Shown here in pieces: positions 12,301 through 22,409 of a stretch of 64,000 nt of DNA (positions are counted from its first letter, which is position 1; the number at the start of each line of letters is the position of its first letter). The notes under the pieces were generated by a model that saw only the letters and a list, made by a program, of their open reading frames with translations, was not told the DNA's origin and searched no databases. This DNA comes from Vesta saturnalis. Lineage: Eukaryota; Arthropoda; Insecta; Coleoptera; Lampyridae. The DNA is taken from contig JARFJB010001965.1 in the NCBI GenBank assembly GCA_036346205.1, positions 2,206,001 through 2,270,000 of the forward strand. The letters run 5' to 3'. Both the position numbers and the translations under genes were made by a program.

Positions 12301-15120
12301 TTAAGTCTGTCCATCATGATTTAAATGAAAATTTAATAATCAAAATTTTAAACAACTTAATTTAGAACTTAGTTAAAATTTTGGTTTTCCCCTTTAATAA
12401 TTGTTAATCATAAATTAACTATCGAAATAACCAAATTTTACCGGTTTGAAATTTATAATGGAAAGCTTGTAACGCAAATTGTATTTTTCTTTTCCGTTTA
12501 ATTTTTAGGATAAGTTTATAATTATGTCATTTAAAATTTATGAAAACCCTCTATTTATCCTAAGACTTTTTACCCTTAAAAAATTAAGTATTAATTAATT
12601 TAATTAAAGCTCTTTTTTTTTCAACCTTAATAACCTTTTAATAAATATTATTTAAATATTTTACAGTTTAATACCTCTTTTTATATTTATAGTTATAATT
12701 TAATTGGTTGCCTAGCAATAGTTAAAATTAAAAATTTGCTATAAAATTAAGAAATAAATTTTATTTTAATCGATTTTTATAAAATTTTAAAATGGTATAC
12801 CTTTATTTCAATTACCTTTACAATATTCTGCAAGAAAGCTCCCGTTACCATTGTTTCAGTTTAGACAACCCCATATGACAAAAAAGTTGGATTAATTAAT
12901 ATCAAGAAATTTAAAATTGACTTAAGCAAACCCAAGGTTTCAATGGAATAAATACACCCAGGCAACAACCTATGTATTTTAATTCATTACCGTTTAATTT
13001 TCATATAAGACCAACGGCCGCTCCAACAACAAAGAAAACCAACCAAATTAATTTAAGCGATTACAACAGTTACCAGTACCAACGACTATTAACGAATGAG
13101 CAAGGAACAATTGCATAGGGCCACGGTTAACCTTTTTGAATTTCCCAAAATAAACTTACGACACTTTGCAAATAACTGCTTTTAAAAGGCAACCAATTTG
13201 TTTAACACAACAACTTCATTAAAACTCTTAAATATTACAATTGCAACAAGGCACAAACAAGTTCTAGTAGAAAATATTATTTTCATGGTTTAATTAACAA
13301 AACTTAACGAATACTTAAAAGGTATTAAATAATCTGAAAAAACCATTGGTTGATATGTCATTTATTACATTAAAATCAAACGTCCGACAGCAGGCACAAT
13401 GCAATTTAAAGCGTGCACAAACAAGATCTATGAAAGAACAGTTATCCGAGGCATTTACGAGAACCGTTTGTAAATTACGAACGTTCAAGAAAACCATCGA
13501 GAAAAGAACAAAGGAAATTTAACGGCGAACCAAAAATTAAAACGCAACAGGAAGCATCCAACCAAACAATCAAATAGACCAAAACATTTAAAACAACATC
13601 CAAAACCCTATATTTCAACTAAGAGGTCAAAGACTTTTACCGAACTAGAGGAATCAAACACGAAAAATGCGGGCATTTTGAGAAATTTTCTGTAATGATG
13701 GGATATGATTCTGGAAAAAACCTTCAATATTAATTTGCGGCAATTCAATTCCAATAAAAGGGAATATTAAAAAAACCAATTTTGGAATAGAGAAAACGGC
13801 TCATTATTTACGACCTTAACCCCACTTGGGGATATCGGTTCAAACGGGCTGAAACTTCTGATTTAGAAAACCTTCTGCCATACTGGAAAGGGGGTCTGTA
13901 CTAATTAGGTTACTTGGTAAATAGCAAAATTCCGTGATACCACTATTATGAATGGTCTTACATTAGTACAAGGGAAAAACAACACTTTAGATTGGACAAG
14001 GTGGAAGACTAAACGAGGATCGAAAAGGAAACCCCATTTTTCGCTAATTGAGAAACCTCCATTTAGGTAGCGGGATTTGGATGTTTAAACAAAACTTGAA
14101 AAAAATCTTCTATGAAATTTAAGGTTTGAAAATTTATACTGTGGGAACGGATGGGAAATTTAAAAATGCCAAATGTCAAATCAGAGTAATTAAAAGTTCA
14201 TTTCCGGGCAAAGGATGGGCTTTTACAGGGGAATTTAAATAATGGCGACACCAAATGCCTGAACGAACGAGAGTTACAAACCTGTGGTTTTAAAGAAGAA
14301 GGGAGTCTTGTCCAATTGAAGTTATAAAATTTTGATGGTACCCTTCACCTAATAAAAGCCCAAAATTGTCTGGTAGAAATTACAGGCAAATACTTTTACA
14401 AATTACCTCGTATACCTTTAAAAATTTAAACGAAACCTAAAAATTCATGCTATTTTACTAATAAATATACTAAAAATGCCATAAAGTTAGGATGGAATCC
14501 TTTCAAAAAGAAACCAATTTAATTGGATAACAGTACGGAGATAGGACTTACTCATCAATATAAGAAAGGGTTTTAGAATATATTAATTTCCCTCGGAAGA
14601 CCAAATTGAAGAAATTTAAATTGCAATAAGGAATGAATTTAAAAACCAATATTTGGAAAAATTACTATAAACCTGTGGAAGTAAGGATATAAAATTTATT
14701 AACAGCATTAATCTGAATTGGGAAATTAATATATTATAAAGTAATAATTGTTTAGAGGTAAACGTTGGCAATACAAACTTTAAGGGAAAATTAAATCATG
14801 TGAAAAATTAAAAAGTTAAATGATATTTATTTGGAAGAAAATAATGGATTTCCCTTTCCAATGTTAATGTTAAAATCGATATTACACAGCCGGACTAAAT
14901 AAATGGAAGTTTGGTTAAAAGAAACATTTAAAGTTTGGGCTTAAAAATAGGAAATAAATAAAAACCTTTTGGGCCCAAAAAATTTAACAAATTGAAAGGG
15001 TAAAAACAAAATTTTATTATTAAATTAAACCCCTTTTTTACCCCTTCCCTTTAAAACTTTGAAAAGAAATATAAAAGGTTTTTCCCTAAAATTTAAGGGA
15101 ATTTAAAAAAAGTTTTAAAA
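12300..15120. other. A-biased, homopolymer-doubled gene-free tract
   Basis: The + strand bias switches to A. Bases often come in short doubled or tripled runs (for example around 14950-15120: GGGCCC, AAACCCC, CCCCTTCCC). No gene was recognised. The tract ends abruptly at about 15120 against good transposase sequence. It may be old repetitive DNA or poorly corrected assembly. Confidence 0.5.
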
Positions 15121-16032
15121 AATTTTCTTGGAAAATGTCCCTGAAGAAATTGACGAACTGCGGCAGCAGTATGGCAAGTTGCCCCGTCCTGCTGAAAAAA
15201 TTGGTCTCGAAATGCCAAATTACGTGCACGACAGAATTGACGTAGATCGGGGATAAAGCGTGTTAAAATTTGTATGTACCTCTGTCGATTTAGTGTGACT
15301 TGCCTACCATTCTCTTCGGTGAAGTATGGATCAATGATTCCGTGTCCCTAAACTGCACACCAGACAGTCACTTTTGCACTATGTAAAGGAACTTCTTGAA
15401 CCACATGGGGTCTGGCGCAGCCTAGAAATCGATTTGTGCGCCGATTCACATGCCCCGATTTGTCGGGGAAAATGTGCTTCGTCTGAAAACCATACATTTT
15501 TCAAAAATTCAGGATTTTCATACTGTAACGCGAGAATTCGGGTGCAATATTCCTCTCTACTGCGATACTCCCGAGGATGTAATTGTTGATGTACCTGAAT
15601 CACATACGAAAATGCACCCAGCTCCTTCAGGATTCTTTGCAAGGAAGTTCTTTTTAAACCAAGTTGCAACGCTGTCCTTGTCTAACTGACTTTCGGATAT
15701 TCTAAGATCTGCTCAAAAACACGTTCATGGTTATTGTTGTTGTTAACTGTTCTGGGATGCCCCGAGTTTCCTTTTCGTTGGCACAATACATTACCCGTAT
15801 TTCTCAACTTTTCAATAACCTTTAAAATTACAGTATTACTTGGAGAACGTTTATTAAACCGTTGTGTGAATTGATCACACACGTATCGCAGACTTGTACC
15901 ATTACGTCGGCCGATTCTGTATAAGCGAAAATAATGCTCTACCATAAACACTTTCTCCTCTGTACTTAACACCATTTTTAAAAAGTAGGCCCTACTAATT
16001 AATTGTTTAAGGTTTACTTGACAGGTGTACAC
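15121..16032 (-). pseudogene. Mariner-like (Tc1/mariner superfamily) transposase, 3' truncated
   Basis: Reading on the minus strand from Met near 15972 (MVLSTEEKVFMVEHYF), an N-terminal helix-turn-helix region with CQRKGNSGHPRTV is followed, after a frameshift near 15680, by a second helix and the catalytic core. The first aspartate lies in WFSDEAHF (about 15470). The second lies in QQDGATCHTA (about 15170), reached after another frame disturbance near 15370. The reading stops at HFPRKFF near 15121, just before the third acidic residue should appear, where it meets the A-rich tract. The enzyme would be a cut-and-paste transposase but is broken. Confidence 0.75.
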
Positions 16033-17470
16033 TAGCTAACTTGGGTATGACAGCGTGCGCATAGAGACACCGCCGACTTAATTTCAGTACTGTTTATTTC
16101 GGGCAATACTGTACTTATAATTGAAAATTAAAAGTGTCTACAAATTTAACGAAGTCCTTCGTTTTGCAGTTGGCACTTGTGAATGAATTTGTGAAATGCG
16201 CGTTACGATCCGAAGTGAACTTGGCCAACTTATTCCTTTTTCCTTGTGCTCAACCGGTGGTTGATATTTGTTTTTTTGATTAATTTTTAGGAGTTATATT
16301 TAGTGCCACGTATCTTTTATTATTTTACGGTGTTGGTTTGTTAGATTTGTTTAACTTAATAATAATAATAATTTAATATTAGTAAGTTAAGTTAGGATAG
16401 GTGTTCAAAATTCTTTATTACTAATTTTCTATAACTTCTTACTTCATTTTCTTTATAATCTATAATCATTTCTTTTTTTAATTCTTTACTTCTTTATTTA
16501 ATTTTCTATTTAGTTAATTTGGTTTTTTAGATATCTCGCAAACCAATTTCAATTACTACAATTTTCGCTTACTTTGAAGAAAAGCGAACCATTCAGAACG
16601 GTCAAAATGAGCTCAACAGTGGCAATGTGTACAAAGTTGAGGTTAGAAACAAATTCTATCTATCATTTATAACTAATGTTATACTTGAGCTTATTCTAAC
16701 TAAAGATGGAATATTAGAGAGCGCGTATAATGTCTACATAGATTATATTTATGTTACCACATAGCAGCAGTAGCCCTACTGGCGCACTATCATATTATAA
16801 TTACCGGTTATGCGCGTTCTTGGACAAAGGCTGCAAAAGATAACGGTAACAAAAAGGTTACGGATCTGTTTCCTACACTATCGGCTTCATTAAGCTATTC
16901 CGCTGTGGACGAAGACATTTCTAATGAACGGATACAAACACTTTATGAAGATTTAAAGAAGTGTGGCCCAACTGGTATGGGATGGCTGCTTGCACCAATA
17001 CCAAAAGAAGACACTCAAGACGTTGTTGTCAATATAGAATTAATAATATTTTGTGACGAGTATACCAAAACCACCAATAAAATTAAATATTTGGAAGAAA
17101 AGTTAGCCCTTAAATCTAGAAGATATTTTGAGCATTGCCAATTTAACTGTGGGCCAACATGATTATCCGTTAAAACATAGGCTTACTGCTTTCAATTTTG
17201 GGAAGGTAATTAAAGCAATGAATACAAATCGATTTCCTCCACCTCTTTTCAAAATTCTGACAAGTATGTTAGTGGTACAGTTTTAAAACGTTATTACAAT
17301 TCCTTGATTTTTAGGATCATATTACTCAAATGGAGTAAAATAAATTCAGAGGGGGACACAAAATGAATATAACGATGTTCGTCAATTTAGTAAAGAGGGC
17401 ATCATTGGAACTAGTCCAGATGGATTAATTGGGGAGAATGGCATAATAGAGATTGAATGTTCATTTAAAT

Positions 17471-18225
17471 ATAATAGATATTTATGTATTAAGGGCATAA
17501 TCAGAAGATTATGGCTCGAGGGAATATTAAAAGCCCGACGCGAAGCGGAGGGCTTTTATATTCCTGAGAGCCATAATCTACAATTATGCCCGTGGTACAT
17601 ACAATGTTTTATTTTATTTTGCACCATGAAACTGGAACAAAATTTTAAAAAGATTCAGTATTTTCGGCAAGTTTTTAAATGCAAATGTAGTGAAATAAAG
17701 TCGACAGTAGGCTAATTTGTTGTTACTAAGATACTGTGATATTGCTATTATATATCATGTCATGTGTTTGCTGTCAATCATGCTGCTTAGCATCAATGAC
17801 ATTTCCGTGCTATAAAGACCACATTACGCCCGCATTTGGAGGCGTATAATAGATATTTATGTATTAAGGGCATAACCAGAAGATTATGGCTCGAGGGAAT
17901 GCTAAAAGCCCGACGCGAAGCGGAGGGCTTTTATACTCCTGAGAGCCATAATCTACAATTATGCCCGTGGTACATACAATGTTTTATTTTATTTTGCACC
18001 ATGAAACTGGAACAAAATATTAAAAAGATTCAGTATTTTCGGAAAGTTTTTAAATGCAAATGCAGTGAAATAAAGTCGACAGTAGGCCAATTTGTTGTTA
18101 CTAAGATACTGTGATATTGCTATTATATATCATGGTCATGTGTTTGCTGTCAATCATGCTGCTTAGCATCAATGACATTTCCGTGCTATAAAGACCACAT
18201 TACGCCCGCATTTGGAGGCGTATAA
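17471..18225 (+). repeat. Two tandem copies of a 375-bp unit with an internal palindrome, inserted in the YqaJ gene
   Basis: Copy 1 runs 17471-17845 and copy 2 17846 to about 18225, with only scattered differences. Each copy holds an imperfect inverted repeat: GGGCATAATC...GATTATGGCTC pairs with GAGCCATAATC...ATTATGCCC, and between them AAAAGCCC pairs with GGGCTTTT around a GACGCGAAGCGGA loop. In copy 1 this hairpin is about 17498-17592, in copy 2 about 17868-17967. An apparent 92-codon frame at 17836-18114 is only a reading through this unit and I do not regard it as a gene. Confidence 0.85.
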
Positions 18226-18279
18226 AGAACATTATGGTGGCAAAATAAAATAAAGAACATTATGGTGGCAAAATAAAAT
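18224..18279 (+). repeat. 28-bp tandem duplication
   Basis: The phrase AAAGAACATTATGGTGGCAA plus AATAAAAT occurs twice back to back immediately after the 375-bp copies. Confidence 0.85.
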
Positions 18280-19084
18280 AAAAATTATTATTTTAAAAAT
18301 GTTTTAAGTAACAACACTCACCATATTTATGTTTCAAAATATTTAGACAATAATTTTATTGTTAATCGAAAGCACGATTATTATGACCGAACTCAGGGGC
18401 GGTTACATATTTTAAACAGGGAGATGTGTTATTTATGTATTTGGTCAACGGTAGATTTCATTGCTATAAAAAAGATAACGAATGGAAAAAATACTATTTC
18501 CAAATTGTTAAAATCTTATTATAATCATTATGTTAAATACGTAACTGTGTCAAGTACTTTTAAAGTAAGTTGTTAGTTTGCAATCAATTCCTTCCTACAT
18601 ATTTTAAGAAATCTTGTGTTAATTTGATGATCGAGCTCCTCCATGAAATGTATACAGTAATGATTAATAGAATAAAGATCTTGCATTGCTCATGAATAAA
18701 GCAACGTTATTTACTACGGTCCATATTTATTGTTAATAATATATATTCATCCAAAACAATACTGATAATATATTACAACCAACATTGAATCGATCTAACA
18801 CATTTGTTGTAATAGTGTATATTATACTATTTATGCAGTATTGCACACTCTGTTGCTAATAATAAACAAATAATTGATCAAGTTTAATTCATTTTATTGT
18901 GGAATTATAAGAAGTATAAATAATTAACATTTTATTCTAAATTATAGTGTTCCTCGACTTCTTTAATAAGAGGAAAGTTCATGTTAGGTAAATACGCACA
19001 TACTTTAAACATTTCACTGTTATAATGGTGGTAGAGTTGCAGGAATTAACTTTATAACTTTAAACTTTTATCCTACGAATTGCC

Positions 19085-20345
19085 TTCTCTACGTAAATCC
19101 TTGCTCTTGCTATGGCCATTGTTTGTTGTCTGGAGTAAATTATTTAATAACTAGGAATAATGGAATATCTAAAGTAACACCAGGAGGCAACAAGTCCGAT
19201 ATTAAAAATCCTTTATCTGCCAAGACTAAATCACCCGCTTGTATCAACTACAACAGCCCACTGCTTCTAACAACTTCTTTGGCCGACGTACTGCCGTTAT
19301 ACCAATTACTTACAAATACAATTACTCCATTGGGAGCAACGCCAACCAAAGTTCTTAAAGTGTTTCTACCTTTATAATTACTGTAGGTCTGTTTCTGCTA
19401 CAGTATAAATTTCGGTGCAGTCTATTATAATACGGCAGCAAAAGCAGATGGTAGGCAAGTCTTGATCTTTCCAGTCGTCGGAAGAGATTTTGACAATATT
19501 TTGTATCCATGTGAGGACGACGTTGGATACAGTACTATGCGATACACCAAACCTCACTGCAAAACCCACCTGCATTAAATTTAGCTTTAACTCATTAGTG
19601 TGACAAGTAATTGACCCTCCTTGCACAGTTTCTCTGCTGGCCATCCGTAATGCTTGATTTTCAAGTTTCACATATAATTACAGAGCGATTTCAGTACTGT
19701 AGCATCAGGTAAACCAGTATATAAGGCAACAAGGTTATTGTCTTCTTTTATAGTGTGGTAACCAAAAACCAATAAAACATTTCCAATTTTAGATTGTTAA
19801 TCAGCTATATATTTCCTTTCAAAATACGTTTCGGACTCTAGAAGTACGGTACTTTTAGAACTGCCTGCCAAGGATTCACCGTTGCATTCTGTCAACTTCG
19901 ACGGTCCGGCCACTGGTGTGTTCTGATTTCTGAAGTAAATCACAGCGAATAAATTTGCTTGTTACCGAAACAATTGATTACTATCAGAGTAATTTTCTGC
20001 ATAATAAGGTACTTACATTGCAATATTTCTCTGCATTTATTTAATTTCTGGAGCTAGTGGTAAACAGTTGAAATTATTTCGTTTAAACAAAGTGGGCGAT
20101 TTTCTTTACTCCTATCCACAAAATGGCAAGAACAGACTACAGAAGATCTGTTGGGTTGACGGTTTGCTCTTCTGCAATAGAAAAATGATAGTAATCAATC
20201 GATACCTTCCGAAGTACCAATTAAAAACTTTCCGTACCAAATTTTCCCACTTTTCCTTAGATTCTCATCTTTTGGGAAAGTAAATATTTTACAACCATTC
20301 TTCTGGGTGTGACTACTACCTGGCGCAAAGTATAAACCCTTCTAA
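19085..20345 (-). pseudogene. THAP-DDE_Tnp_4 transposase (ISL2EU/Harbinger type), broken
   Basis: Minus-strand reading begins near 20345 with a decayed THAP domain (FTFPKDENLR near 20280; SVVCSCHFVDRS near 20120 after an interval that looks intron-like). A Ser/Thr-rich linker and FGYHTIKEDNN...LYTGLPD near 19770-19700 follow. The DDE core holds FGVSHSTVSNVVLTWI, IIIDCTEIYT (first Asp, about 19415), SNYKGRNTL, GVIVFVSNWYNGS (Asn where the second Asp is expected, about 19305) and LVLADKGFLI (third acidic site, about 19215). Several stops and frameshifts separate these pieces. The loss of the second aspartate would by itself abolish catalysis. Confidence 0.78.
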
Positions 20346-20419
20346 AGAATACAGTATCAGAACAGATTTTTAGTAGTGCACTTAATTTTCTTATCTTGCA
20401 AACGAAGCAAAGTCAGATA

Positions 20420-21908
20420 CTGCAAATGTGACTAGATTGAGGATTATTACAAAGGATATTGTTAAGCAAACAAACAGACAAATAGAGTAAAGGAATGGGG
20501 ACTAATAAACAAGCCCAATTATTTTTGACGGAACTTTGACGGGAAATACATATATTGAGTCAAAAGTCAGAAAATCTGCCAATGGGTCTATGTGAACTAG
20601 TAGTATCCTTAAGTTTAGGTTTGAAATCTGTCAGTTATTAAAATTTAATGAATAGTTTAACGTTTAATAGTCACTGGTGTGAAGAGCTTTATCTAGAGGT
20701 TATTCTGTTGTATGTAATTACAGTCGTTATTCTACAGTTCAGGAGCAATACGTATTTAGTTACTGAGATAAGTTTCCATGTATCAATTGTGAAGCATAAA
20801 TTAAATTTACACCGTTTGGATAATTTTGATAGATATTTGAGCGTTTGACGCTTTGTTCAATTTTTGAGCCAAATGTACCTTTTGAGAATGTTAGATAGTT
20901 TTTGAATATTGCACGGCATTAAACATTGTTTTCGTGCTGGGAATGCTGATGAAGGACTTCTATAGGTTCGTTTTAACATGCCGAGGTTCGCAATTCGGCA
21001 GGTACTTTTTGTTGAATTTTTAATAGCGTTGATTGGATGCAGTGCTTCGAGCTTTTTAATGGCTGCTATGTGTACAAGGCGCCACAACCTTCCGCGCTCT
21101 GAAATCTTAATTTTCGTGGTGTGATAAACAACCCTGTTTTGTGAGTATGTTCCAAGTAAGCTGATGGCATTAAAAAGGAGCAATTTTCCGGATATTTGTT
21201 ATGCCATTTTTGATAAACCATAGAATATTGCTAGTGAGCATTGATTCTGATGGAGGTGAAATCCGTGAATGGATTTAACAAATTTAAGGGAATAGTTTGT
21301 CATGCTTTAAAGTAAAAAACAGGGGTGGGGCTTTAACCTAAAAAGGCGTTGCAGTGGTTACAGAAGGCAGGTATGGAGCTACAAAGGATCTGAACAACCT
21401 TGTGGATTTTTGTTACGGCATCGATTAAGTACAAGGTGGTGCGTAGACGACAATCCGCTGTTAAAAAATTTTACTTGATTTATAAGAAAGCTTAAGAAAT
21501 AAATCATATGTCAGTAAAACAAACATTGTTCACCATTTATTACGTGAAAGTTTGATGATTAGTTTATAAATACAACGGCTTTACGATTATCTCCGTTTTA
21601 AGGCGAATAACAAAATTGTCAAAAACGTGTTGTAATAACGGGATATCTATAGCTGCAATGTTTTCCCGAATGACCTTTTTATGCTCGCTTATGCTTGGGG
21701 TACGTTTTGTGTACACATCGTCCTTTAAATATCCCTAAAGAAAATAATTAAGGATGCAAATAGCGAAAAAGAGGGTACTCGACGTCTCCAAACCGTGAAA
21801 TCACAATCTAAACGCGTTTCTAACGAACGTGTGGGCTGTATGGGTCGTTGCTTCATCTTACCTGTATTTATGCCAAAATTATAACTAAATCATTTATTTC
21901 AAAATGAT
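20420..21908. other. No recognised gene
   Basis: The longest frame (minus, 20857-21183, 108 codons) has no motif I recognise, and its composition resembles the surrounding non-coding DNA. I do not call a gene. Confidence 0.5.
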
Positions 21909-22400
21909 TTAGGGCCTTAAAGCCTCAACACATTCTTCTGGTAAATGGTCCGAGCAGTATCTCACATTCTGTTTGTTTAAAGTACCATATAAATGAAAGT
22001 GAGCTTCATCAGTGATAATTAACAAATTCTGAGCAATAGGATCTTCTTCAATCACGGTGCAAAAATTAAGTCTTTTGAGTCGATCCGCAGGCAAACGTTT
22101 TTGAGTCACTTATATGGGTATGGGTAAAAGTGAACGCGGAGAAAGACTCAGAGCTCTAGCCAGTTCACAAGACGACCGACGTGGGTTATGCTGAACCGCT
22201 TTTCTTACCCCCAGCAACATTGTGTGGCATTGTATCCGTTTTAGCTCTTAAATGTATAACATGTACTACATTACCACTGTTTTCAAACTGTTTAACCTAC
22301 TCACTGATTGTCTTACGTGTAGGAAACACTCCGTGTCCCGGTAATTTAAGATCAATGCGAAATATTCTTTGTGTTGACACGATACAGTTAATTTCATAAA
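21909..22400 (-). pseudogene. Mariner-like transposase relic with N-terminal helix-turn-helix
   Basis: Minus-strand reading begins about 22380 with a helix-turn-helix region. Near 22175 NPRRSSCELARALSLSPRSL is followed, after frame breaks, by LPADRLKRLNFC and IITDEAHFHLYGTLNKQN (about 22025-21965), where the aspartate is the first catalytic residue. The reading ends at about 21909, before the second and third catalytic positions. It is a truncated Tc1/mariner-superfamily transposase, related to but distinct from the copy at 15121-16032. Multiple stops show it is inactive. Confidence 0.65.
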
Positions 22401-22409
22401 AAAAAACTA

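Larger units (their letters stand above)
16752..18560 (+). pseudogene. SWIM-YqaJ nuclease ORF of ISL2EU element, split by an insertion
   Basis: A SWIM-like zinc-binding end (CYHIAAVALLAHYH, from 16752) is followed in frame by DLFPTLSASLS and GPTGMGWLLAPIPKE. The frame breaks near 17160, after which FNFGKVIKAMNTNRFPPPLF (about 17190-17250) and GTSPDGLIGENGIIEIECSF (17409-17468) mark the YqaJ core with its acidic residues. Coding sequence then stops for about 870 bases and resumes near 18345 with NNFIVNRKHDYYDRTQGRLH and CYLCIWST to about 18560. YqaJ proteins are restriction-endonuclease-fold exonucleases; the role in the transposon is unknown. Frameshifts and the insertion make it inactive. 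Confidence 0.75.
16500..20420. mobile_element. ISL2EU-like element (PIF/Harbinger group): YqaJ nuclease gene and THAP-DDE transposase gene
   Basis: ISL2EU elements carry two genes: a transposase of the DDE_Tnp_4 type with a THAP DNA-binding domain, and a second protein with a YqaJ nuclease domain. Both are recognisable here in convergent orientation, nuclease on + (16752-18560) and transposase on - (19085-20345). I could not find the terminal inverted repeats, so the ends given are approximate. Both genes are damaged and the nuclease gene contains a further insertion. Confidence 0.75.

Noticed and set aside
15374..15689. + strand frames at 15374-15589 and 15450-15689
   Set aside because: They are antisense to the mariner-like transposase.
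17836..18114. 92-codon frame over the second 375-bp copy
   Set aside because: It reads through a palindromic repeat; the same frame in copy 1 has no independent start and no domain.
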